From: Myxococcales bacterium
GTDB taxonomy: Bacteria > Myxococcota_A > UBA9042 > PHBI01 > JAAZYN01
Direction: 5' to 3'
NCBI GenBank assembly: GCA_014239625.1
Contig: JAAZYN010000346.1
Coordinates: forward strand, 1 to 5,110
Length of the DNA: 5,110 bases
Below are positions 1 through 4,775 of the stretch, piece after piece. A program made the position numbers and the translations under genes. The notes below the pieces were generated by a model that was not told the DNA's origin, did no database searches, and saw nothing but the letters and a program-made list of their open reading frames with translations. Each line of letters starts with the position of its first letter. The first letter of the stretch is position 1.

Positions 1-239
1 ATGGCACGCAGCGGCAGGTGGGCCATATCGTGGATCCGCGCACGGGGCGCCCGCCGACCTTCGACGGCTCGGTGACAGTGCTCACCCGCGACACAGCCAT
101 GGCGGACGCCATCGCTACGGGGCTCTACGTACTGGGTCCCGAGCGCGGGCTGGCGCTGGCGCGGCGTATGGCTGGCGTGGACGCCATCTACGCCTCACGA
201 GACGGCCTGCGCGCGACCGTTCAAGTCCAGTCCCCTTGA
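1..239 (+). CDS. apbE: FAD:protein FMN transferase (ApbE family), 3' end only
   Basis: This is the C-terminal ~79 codons of an ApbE-type flavinyltransferase; the reading frame is open through the left edge (first full codon at 3). Family knowledge: ApbE uses FAD and Mg2+ to attach FMN to a Thr of target proteins such as RnfG/NqrC, and is often a periplasmic lipoprotein. Seen in the sequence: the family motif HIVDPRTGRP, then a SVTVL strand, then ADAIATGLYVLGPERGLAL, which matches the C-terminal 'ADALATAL.VLGPEKGL' block whose Asp and Thr help bind Mg2+ in the family. The protein then ends on a short tail (DAIYASRDG) at a TGA at 237-239. A GTG at 18 lies in frame but is internal to the conserved motif, so it is not the start. 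The N-terminus and any signal peptide lie outside the window. It converges on the minus-strand lipoprotein, 141 bp away. The family call is firm; the substrate is unknown. Confidence 0.88.
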   Translation, partial: GTQRQVGHIVDPRTGRPPTFDGSVTVLTRDTAMADAIATGLYVLGPERGLALARRMAGVDAIYASRDGLRATVQVQSP

Positions 240-380
240 ACACGGGCGGGGCTACGACGCCGCGCGAGCGACGTCGCGCCCTGTGATCCTCGCGGCGGCC
301 AGCCGCGTGGGCTGCGGACCTCGCAGGCCGCCGAGCCCAGGGTGACTGCGATGAGGCCCGGCGGCGGGCGGCAGGGAGCC
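240..380. terminator. Convergent intergenic region with GC-rich inverted repeats
   Basis: The gap between the two convergent stop codons holds two perfect inverted repeats. One is GCGCGA (262-267) with TCGCGC (274-279), loop 6 nt, starting 22 nt after the apbE stop. The other is CGGCGGCC (293-300) with GGCCGCCG (326-333), loop 25 nt. Neither is followed by a T-run on either strand, so a classical intrinsic terminator is not shown. They could stop transcription from both sides in a high-GC genome, or be chance pairing in GC-rich DNA. No gene is seen here. Confidence 0.3.
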
Positions 381-1412
381 TCAACGACTCTTGCGGGTCG
401 GCGTCTTACCGGTCGATGTCTTGCGGGTCGACGTCTTGCGGGTCGACGTCTTGCGGGTCTTCTTCTTCGTCACTTTCTTCTTGGTGGGTTGGCTCTTACG
501 CACAGGCCGGGCGGTGGGCGCTGGCCGGCCCGGTCGACGGATCACCTTCCGCGTCGTCGGCGCCGGACGGGTTCGGACCGGCGTGGTTCGCCGCGGCGCC
601 GTGCGCGAGGTCGGCTTCACACGACGTGTGGGCGATGGGGTCGCTCGTCGGGGCGCTGGCGTAGTCCGTCGGGGCGGAGGCACCCTCGCGCTGGTCCCCG
701 GTCGTGGCTTGGTGCCCACGGTCCCTTGGTGTTGCTTCACATTGTAGCGCACTTTCCGCACACGCTTGTGTCGGTGCGTGTACCTATGGCCGTGGCGGTG
801 GTGATAGTTCGCGTAATACGACCGGCGATGGTAAGGCGCCCAGCGCCAGGTCCCCCGATACCAATGACCCCGCACCCAGCGCCCGTTGGCCCAGTGCCCG
901 GGCACCCAGGTATAGCCGCTCCGACTGGCGACCCGCCACTGACCGATGACCCAGGAGCCGCGAGCGCGATAGCCGGGCACCCAGATGTAACCTGCGCGCG
1001 TCATCGTTGGGCGCCAGTAGCCGGCATACCAGCTGCCGTCGGCATAGTAGCCGTTGGTCCACTCGTAGCCGCCGCGGTAGGTCGCTCGCCAGTGGCCGGC
1101 GACCCAGAACCCGTTGACCCCCACGTGACCAGGCACCCACACGTAACCACGCTGCGCGCCCACCGGCTGCCAGTAGCCGTGATACCACACACCGCCCACC
1201 CAGCGGCCCGGTACCCAGCGGTATCCGTCTCGCGCAGCGCGGCGATAGAAGCCTCGATAGGTCTGGCCTGCGTGAGAGTATCCTTGCACGTAGACGTAGC
1301 CCGCCGGGGCGGGGCGGTGGGTGGAATACCGCGGAGCGCAGCCCCCGCTGGGGACGGCCAACCCGAGCCCTGCGAGGAGCAGCGACGTGAGTAGTAGACG
1401 CCTGACAGGCAT
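381..1412 (-). CDS. Exported repeat protein (probable lipoprotein) with WxxGxW-type repeats and a basic tail
   Basis: A 343-residue protein. The start at 1412 is chosen because GAGG lies 8 nt upstream and a signal peptide begins exactly there (MPVRRLLLTS, then a Leu/Ala/Gly-rich core); an in-frame ATG at 1475 would add 21 residues that break the signal. The sequence SGGC at 22-25 is a relaxed lipobox, so Cys25 may be lipidated, though lipobox -3 is Ser rather than Leu. Residues 38-190 are six tandem units of 25-26 residues, starting at 38 (degenerate), 63, 89, 115, 141 and 166, with the consensus GYxWVPGxW…G.W..G.W. This resembles the Pfam WXXGXW repeat family. A His/Tyr/Arg-rich linker follows (~191-228), then residues 231-343: 39 of 113 are Lys/Arg, none acidic, with many Thr/Pro, ending in KTSTR pentapeptides. 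The whole protein has only three acidic residues (D62, E117, D125). Function is unknown; an envelope location binding a polyanion is inference. It is transcribed divergently from fieF. Confidence 0.85.
   Translation of the reverse strand: MPVRRLLLTSLLLAGLGLAVPSGGCAPRYSTHRPAPAGYVYVQGYSHAGQTYRGFYRRAARDGYRWVPGRWVGGVWYHGYWQPVGAQRGYVWVPGHVGVNGFWVAGHWRATYRGGYEWTNGYYADGSWYAGYWRPTMTRAGYIWVPGYRARGSWVIGQWRVASRSGYTWVPGHWANGRWVRGHWYRGTWRWAPYHRRSYYANYHHRHGHRYTHRHKRVRKVRYNVKQHQGTVGTKPRPGTSARVPPPRRTTPAPRRATPSPTRRVKPTSRTAPRRTTPVRTRPAPTTRKVIRRPGRPAPTARPVRKSQPTKKKVTKKKTRKTSTRKTSTRKTSTGKTPTRKSR
393..467 (-). repeat. 15-bp tandem repeat encoding KTSTR pentapeptides
   Basis: Five consecutive 15-bp units at 393-407, 408-422, 423-437, 438-452 and 453-467. 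The plus-strand unit is GCGGGTCGACGTCTT; units 3 and 4 are identical and the others differ by a few bases. Read on the minus strand they encode the pentapeptide repeat near the C-terminus of the basic tail (KTSTR, KTSTR, KTSTG, KTPTR, with a diverged KKKTR copy before them). The repeat length is a multiple of three, so gain or loss of a unit keeps the frame. Confidence 0.9.
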
Positions 1413-1492
1413 AGTGCGGACCTCGTTGTGTCGGTAGCCCCCATGATACACCGAGGTCCTCATCAAGCACAGCACCGGGCCGCGAGTCGTCG
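1413..1492. promoter_or_regulatory. Divergent control region between the repeat lipoprotein and fieF, with an 8-bp inverted repeat
   Basis: An 80-bp gap between two divergent starts. A perfect inverted repeat GGACCTCG (1418-1425) and CGAGGTCC (1452-1459) has arms 34 bp apart start to start. Read on the minus strand, the inner arm contains the GAGG that is the lipoprotein ribosome-binding site. A minus-strand -10-like TATCAT (1448-1443) is present without a good -35, so the promoter call is weak. No clear Shine-Dalgarno or promoter is visible for fieF on the plus strand. Confidence 0.35.
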
Positions 1493-2401
1493 ATGTATGA
1501 CCTGGACAGAGAACAAAGCGGGCAGCTGAAGCGAGTGACCACAGCTGCCGTCGTCGTGGCGGTGACGCTCGTGTTGGCCAAGCTCGTCGCCTGGTCCTTC
1601 ACCGGCTCGGTCGCGATCTTGTCGTCCCTGGCCGACTCGGTGATGGACGCCCTGGCCTCCAGCTTGAACGCCGTCGCCATTCGAACCGCGCTGGTGCCTC
1701 CAGACCAGGAGCATCGCTTCGGCCACGGCAAGGCCGAGCCTCTCGCCGGGCTGGGCCAGACGGCGTTCATTCTGGGTGCCTCGCTGTTTTTGGTCGCCAA
1801 CGCAGTGGAACACCTGGTGTCCAGCGCGCCGATCGCTCATCCAGCCGTGGGCCAGGGCGTCATGCTCTTCGCCATCGTGCTCACCGGCGGCCTCGTCCTC
1901 TACCAGCGACGCGTCCTCAGAGCGGTCCGGAGCGTGGCCGTCGAGGGCGACTCCTTGCACTACTCCGGCGACCTGTTGCTCAACGTCGCGGTGCTGGGCT
2001 CGATCATCGCGGCCGATTACGGTTGGGCCTGGGTGGACGGCGTAGCCGCCATCGGAGTCGCCCTTTACATGAGCGCCGGCGCCGTGCGAATCGGGCGCAG
2101 ATCACTGGCGATGCTGATGGACGCGGAGCTGCCCGAGGAGGACCGGGTCCGCATCCTCGAGATCGCTCGGGGAAACGCGCAGGTGCTGGGCGTCCACGAC
2201 TTGAGGACCCGCCGCTCGGGCCGGCAGCTGTTCATTCAGCTTCACTTGGAGCTGCCCGGGGAGATGTCCCTGAGCGAGGCCCACGCCATCGGTGACCACG
2301 TCGCCCAAGAGGTGGTCACGGCCTTCCCCGCAGCAGAGGTCCTGGTGCACACCGACCCCGCCGAGGAGGAACAGGCGTCGGGCCCCCGCGCCGCTACCTG
2401 A
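1493..2401 (+). CDS. fieF: Cation diffusion facilitator, FieF/YiiP type (Zn2+/Fe2+/Cd2+ efflux)
   Basis: A 302-residue inner-membrane transporter, the usual family length. Family knowledge: FieF (YiiP) dimers exchange cytoplasmic Zn2+, Fe2+ or Cd2+ for protons. The sequence aligns along its whole length with remembered E. coli FieF, at an offset of +3. The membrane site A ligands are D48 and D52 (LADSVMD) and H156 and D160 (LHYSGD). The loop site B ligands are D71, H74 and H78 (DQEHRFGHGK). The cytoplasmic site C ligands are H235 (VHDLRTR), H251 (QLHLE), H264 (EAHAIGDH), H286 and D288 (VHTDP). Six membrane segments are visible, roughly at 15-36, 39-60, 84-107, 119-138, 158-174 and 179-197, followed by the cytoplasmic metal-binding domain from about 205. 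The two-Asp/His-Asp site A argues for Zn/Fe/Cd rather than Mn specificity. The start at 1493 matches the family N-terminus, but no strong ribosome-binding site precedes it. The last ~12 residues are a nonconserved tail. The substrate remains inference. Confidence 0.95.
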   Translation: MYDLDREQSGQLKRVTTAAVVVAVTLVLAKLVAWSFTGSVAILSSLADSVMDALASSLNAVAIRTALVPPDQEHRFGHGKAEPLAGLGQTAFILGASLFLVANAVEHLVSSAPIAHPAVGQGVMLFAIVLTGGLVLYQRRVLRAVRSVAVEGDSLHYSGDLLLNVAVLGSIIAADYGWAWVDGVAAIGVALYMSAGAVRIGRRSLAMLMDAELPEEDRVRILEIARGNAQVLGVHDLRTRRSGRQLFIQLHLELPGEMSLSEAHAIGDHVAQEVVTAFPAAEVLVHTDPAEEEQASGPRAAT

Positions 2402-2448
2402 CCGGCCGCATGCCGCGTCTGCGGCGACCAGAGCCCCACGCCGGCCGG
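2402..2448 (+). terminator. Possible hairpin just after fieF
   Basis: Directly after the fieF stop there is a nested pair of inverted repeats: an outer CCGGCCG (2402-2408) with CGGCCGG (2442-2448), and an inner GCCGC (2412-2416) with GCGGC (2421-2425) over a GTCT loop. No T-run follows; a run of Cs does. It may terminate fieF transcription, but this is weak because such pairing is common in GC-rich DNA. Confidence 0.25.
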
Positions 2449-2632
2449 CGCCCCCCCAATTCGGCGGGCGCTGCGCCTCGAACGAAGGTCGTGGATCGAG
2501 GACCCTCTCGACGCCCAGAGCGCCCATCCGATACCCCACCGCGACCTCGTGGGCTGGGGGGGCATGGTGGGTGAGGTGCGGGTGGGCCGGTCCGTGGTCG
2601 CGACGGAGGCGGGGATGGGTGCTCACCGCACA

Positions 2633-2704
2633 TCGTCGGTGGCTTGGGTTGACCCCCGCGGCACGGTGTTTCCATTGCACCGGACCCACCACGACGAGTC
2701 CTGT
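2633..2704 (+). other. Long bulged stem-loop with T-rich trailer (structured RNA or terminator candidate)
   Basis: The 5' arm 2633-2649 pairs with the 3' arm 2684-2697 in three blocks: TCGTCG (2633-2638) with CGACGA (2692-2697), TGG (2640-2642) with CCA (2689-2691), and TGGGT (2645-2649) with ACCCA (2684-2688). That is 14 pairs with only a 1-nt and a 2-nt bulge. Inside is a second hairpin, CGGTG (2664-2668) with CACCG (2678-2682), loop 9. About 6 nt after the stem comes TGTTTTG. The pairing is directly visible; whether it is transcribed, and from which strand, is unknown. Confidence 0.35.
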
Positions 2705-2773
2705 TTTGCGTAGCCACTAGCCGGCCTGAATCAGTCTGACCACCGACCGGAGCGCCGCGAGCGCGGGCCCGGA

Positions 2774-2791
2774 CAGGTGTGTCAGGTGTGC
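2774..2791. repeat. 9-bp tandem direct repeat
   Basis: CAGGTGTG occurs at 2774-2781 and again at 2783-2790, separated by a single T, making two head-to-tail 9-bp units. It lies about 190 bp upstream of the DUF1062 start. Close direct repeats of this size can be regulator half-sites, but nothing else here points to a specific regulator. Confidence 0.3.
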
Positions 2792-2978
2792 TGTCGCTGT
2801 TCAACGACCAACGCTGTCGAGCGCCGCGCGCAAGGCTGATCGGGCCGGCTTTGGCCGTGCCTGTGCCCGGATTGTGCCCGCGTCTCCAAGCCGAGCCGCG
2901 AGGCGACAAGGCGCCCGAACAGCTCTTCGCCGGCTGCGATCGACCGATCCCGCGGCGCTCCCACCTCTGGGAGTCGTC

Positions 2979-3557
2979 ATGGTCACCACGACCACCTCGC
3001 CCATCCAACACCTCTGGACCCTCACCTCACCCCTGCCCCCAGCCGTTCTCCGCTCCTGCCGGCGGTGCCACAGGGAGCGCCCATTCGATTCCAGCGGCAA
3101 GTTCCGCCTCAACGCCAACGGCCGGCGGCTGGACGCCTGGCTCATCTATCGCTGCCGCCGCTGCGGCGCCACCTGGAACCTGCCGGTGGAGGACCGTGTC
3201 CGACCACGCGACCTGGCCCCCGCGGTGCTTCGAGGCTACCAATCCACCTGCCCGACACTGGCCTCGCAGGTGGCGCGCCGGCGATCGCTGCTGGAGCGCT
3301 TCGGCCGACTCGAGGCCCCGCAGGAGGTGGAGATCGCCGTCTCCGGCGCCGTGGAGGGCCGATGCGACGTCGTCATCGACAACGCCGGTCAGGTGCGCTG
3401 GCGGCTCGACCGAGTCGTCGCGCACGCGTTGGGAACGACTCGCTCCGAGGTCGGCAGGTTGGCGGCCGGGGGACAACTCGCCGTGCTCGGCGAGGTCCGC
3501 ACCGCCAAGGCGCTGCGACGTTCGGTTCAGCACCGGCAGCGCCTCGCCTTCCGGTGA
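2979..3557 (+). CDS. DUF1062-family protein with zinc-ribbon-like Cys pairs and an S4-like C-terminus
   Basis: A 192-residue soluble protein. The start at 2979 is supported by GGGAG (2969-2973) with a 5-nt spacer and by the family-like N-terminus (…IQHLWTLTSPLPP); the frame continues upstream to 2874 but with no conserved sequence. Residues 27-62 hold CRRC and, after GKFRLNAN (40-47) and LDAWLIYRC, a second pair CRRC (C59, C62). The four Cys suggest a zinc-ribbon-like fold. The blocks 'GKFR.NAN', 'LD.WLIY.C..C...WN' and the 'ERV.P..L' equivalent (DRVRPRDL, 72-79) are the DUF1062 signature as I remember it. Residues ~141-170 (WRLDRVVAHALGTTRSEVGR, then LAAGGQLAV) look like an S4 RNA-binding motif. 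Family function is not established; nucleic-acid binding is inference from the two motifs. It stands alone, with no partner close enough to be an operon. Confidence 0.8.
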   Translation: MVTTTTSPIQHLWTLTSPLPPAVLRSCRRCHRERPFDSSGKFRLNANGRRLDAWLIYRCRRCGATWNLPVEDRVRPRDLAPAVLRGYQSTCPTLASQVARRRSLLERFGRLEAPQEVEIAVSGAVEGRCDVVIDNAGQVRWRLDRVVAHALGTTRSEVGRLAAGGQLAVLGEVRTAKALRRSVQHRQRLAFR

Positions 3558-3560
3558 GCC

Positions 3561-3602
3561 GAGCGCCGCCCGTGTTCGATGCTGTTGTGACGCTTCTTTT
3601 TT
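3561..3602 (+). terminator. Weak terminator candidate after the DUF1062 gene
   Basis: Six Ts at 3597-3602 stand out in GC-rich DNA, beginning 40 nt after the stop codon. They are preceded by a weak stem, GAGCG (3561-3565) with CGCTT (3591-3595), with one G-T wobble and a large loop. The T-run is right for an intrinsic terminator, but the stem is poor. Confidence 0.25.
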
Positions 3603-3616
3603 GATGCTTTTCGATG

Positions 3617-3696
3617 GTCGACGCCGGAGGCCGCGCCCCCCACTCCGGCGACGCCCCGGCCTCCTCCGAGGCCGGGGTGTCGACGCGGGCCCCGCG
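3617..3696. repeat. Cluster of adjacent strong hairpins flanked by GTCGACGC direct repeats
   Basis: Three stems lie nearly end to end. Stem 1 is CGCCGGAG (3622-3629) with CTCCGGCG (3643-3650), loop 13 nt. Stem 2 pairs 3649-3663 with 3668-3682: 15 pairs including one G-T wobble, with a 10-bp perfect core CCCCGGCCTC/GAGGCCGGGG and a CTCC loop. Stem 3 is CGCGG (3684-3688) with CCGCG (3692-3696), loop GCC. GTCGACGC occurs at both 3617-3624 and 3679-3686; its GTCGAC core is self-complementary, so an alternative outer pairing is possible. No T-run follows. It may be a REP-like intergenic element, a structured RNA or a factor-assisted terminator. Confidence 0.5.
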
Positions 3697-3983
3697 CGAC
3701 CCGTGGCGGATGACGGTCACGCGCTGGCCCGGAGCACGACGTCGGCGCCGGCGCGAGCCTCTACGCCGTGGTGCGCGCCGCGCGACACACAGCGGCGCTG
3801 CGCAAGGCCAGCCCCCGCCTCACGGCGCGAATCACGAGGGGTTGAACGCGGTCGGGTGGCTCGCTCCGCCGTGACCGCGGCCCGCGACCTGGAGTGACGC
3901 CGCCATGACCTGCGGTCACGGGTCGTCACCGGCGAGGAAAATCCGCGCAACCCTCGCGTTCGGCCCCGTTTGATTCCAGCCCG

Positions 3984-4592
3984 TCAGTCGCAGGCCCGCG
4001 GCCACACCCCACTGGGCTCGCCCTCGCTGAAGCCGCAGGCGTACCAGCCACTGGGGTTCCAGCCACACGAGTCGGAGCACACCTCAGAGGTCTCCTCGCC
4101 GTCCTTGCAGAAACGGCGCGTGGTCCCGTCACAGCATCCGATGTGCATCAAGTCCTCGCACCGCGTGGGCGTACTGCCCTTTACGCAGATGGAGTCCTGG
4201 CAGGTGTGACTGGCGCTGCACCCACAAGTCCCGCCGCAGCCATCGTCCACGCCGCAGCGACCGTTGCAGGTGGGCGCGCAGACGGTCGCGTCGCTGGTGG
4301 GGCAGTCGCGATTGGGCCCCTGGTCGTAGGCGTAGCAATCATAGAAGCCGCCGCTGGTGTAATAGCCGCACTGATTTTCGGCGCACTCGATGGCGACCGC
4401 CTTGGCGCCCTCGCACCAGACCAACCTGGATCCGATACAGCATCCGGTCTGCCCTGCAGGGCCGCTGCAAAATGCCGCCAAGGTTCCGCCGGATGGGCCG
4501 ATGGGATCGAAGTCGCTGGTCGGACAGGCGGTGCCGACCAGCGCCAAGGTTCCAAGGGCGAGGCCAAAGGTCAGTGACAGATCGTGGCTCAT
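3984..4592 (-). CDS. Small Cys-rich exported protein (probable lipoprotein) with a duplicated module
   Basis: A 202-residue protein starting at 4592. The start is chosen because a signal peptide begins there (MSHDLSLTFG, then a hydrophobic LALGTLALVG core) and ends at GTAC, a relaxed lipobox with Cys23. GGGGAGGG lies upstream, but with a rather long 12-nt spacer; upstream residues in the same frame are Arg-rich and would spoil the signal. The mature part has 24 Cys besides Cys23. Two copies of one module are visible: C42, CC51-52, C60, C70, C75, C86 and C145, CC153-154, C162, C172, C176, C186, with the pattern GCC.G….C…C…CGY/CGW…Y.C. Between them is another Cys cluster (97-136) containing GVDDGCGGTCGC, a motif seen in other myxobacterial surface proteins. 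All-disulfide folding outside the cytoplasm is the natural reading. Function is not known. It is divergent from the gene at 4776. Confidence 0.82.
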   Translation of the reverse strand: MSHDLSLTFGLALGTLALVGTACPTSDFDPIGPSGGTLAAFCSGPAGQTGCCIGSRLVWCEGAKAVAIECAENQCGYYTSGGFYDCYAYDQGPNRDCPTSDATVCAPTCNGRCGVDDGCGGTCGCSASHTCQDSICVKGSTPTRCEDLMHIGCCDGTTRRFCKDGEETSEVCSDSCGWNPSGWYACGFSEGEPSGVWPRACD

Positions 4593-4775
4593 GCCCCGAG
4601 AGTGCCCTCCCCGGCCGGAGACCACAAGCCGCACTGCCACCCGACAGAGCGGACGACGCGGCGCGATCCCGGCGGAACCACGACCCTGGGAAGGTGCCCG
4701 CATCGTCCACGTTGATTTTAGCCCTCATACGAGGGCAATGTACCTTGACCCCACACGCTCACGACGGAGTCGGGC
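4593..4775. promoter_or_regulatory. Divergent intergenic region with a perfect 16-bp dyad
   Basis: A 183-bp gap between divergently transcribed starts. It contains the perfect dyad GCCCTC-ATAC-GAGGGC at 4721-4736, set in the only AT-rich pocket (TTGATTTTA just left of it, at 4712-4720). TTGATT at 4712-4717 is -35-like for the plus strand, and TAAAAT (minus strand, 4720-4715) is -10-like for the Cys-rich gene, but neither has a good partner element. The dyad may be an operator shared by both genes. Confidence 0.35.

Larger units (their letters stand above)
2402..2978. other. 577-bp region with no convincing gene
   Basis: Reading frames here are open on both strands but translate to low-complexity Arg/Pro/Gly/Ala text without family motifs, as expected for stop-poor GC-rich DNA. 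The minus frame across 2394-3011 also overlaps the starts or ends of both real neighbours. What the region does hold is the hairpin after fieF, a long bulged stem-loop at 2633-2697, and a 9-bp tandem repeat at 2774-2791. The promoter of the DUF1062 gene should lie near its right end, but I see no clear -35/-10 pair. Confidence 0.55.
3558..3983. other. 426-bp region without a convincing gene
   Basis: Open frames on both strands read as Arg/Pro/Ala-rich text with no recognisable motif. The region contains the T-run after the DUF1062 gene, the hairpin cluster at 3617-3696, a smaller inverted repeat GCGCCGC (3775-3781) with GCGGCGC (3792-3798), a TGACC (3906-3910) with GGTCA (3914-3918) dyad, and GCGAGG (3932-3937) with CCTCGC (3952-3957), which falls 27 nt after the stop of the minus-strand Cys-rich gene and could be its terminator stem. 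A short frame at 3714-3845 has codon use a little like a coding gene. Confidence 0.5.

Noticed and set aside
393..467. Short repeats as a CRISPR array
   Set aside because: The units are contiguous 15-bp copies with no spacers and lie inside a coding region.
342..1394. 350-residue plus-strand open frame
   Set aside because: It is antisense to the repeat lipoprotein, reads as Arg/Pro/Gly/His-rich low-complexity text, and exists because the opposite gene has biased codons. The minus frame has a ribosome-binding site, signal peptide and ordered repeats.
1413..1475. Upstream ATG at 1475 as the start of the repeat lipoprotein
   Set aside because: It would put 21 polar residues before the signal peptide; the ATG at 1412 has both a ribosome-binding site and a signal peptide directly after it.
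784..1800. 338-residue minus-strand open frame spanning the lipoprotein and the start of fieF
   Set aside because: It crosses two well-supported genes in different frames and has no motifs; a shadow of both.
2470..2560. tRNA-like stretch on the minus strand (plus translation GSRTLSTPRAPIRYP resembles antisense-tRNA text)
   Set aside because: I tried to fold it: the GGTCG/CGACC ends pair, but no proper T-arm with GTTCRA, no anticodon arm and no CCA end line up at tRNA spacing.
2394..3011. 205-residue minus-strand frame in the gap after fieF
   Set aside because: Gly/Arg/Pro-rich, no signal, no motif, no good ribosome-binding site, and it overlaps the starts or ends of both real neighbours.
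2779..3897. 372-residue plus-strand frame across the DUF1062 gene
   Set aside because: It is a different frame from the conserved DUF1062 protein and translates to Arg/Ser/Pro-rich sequence without motifs.
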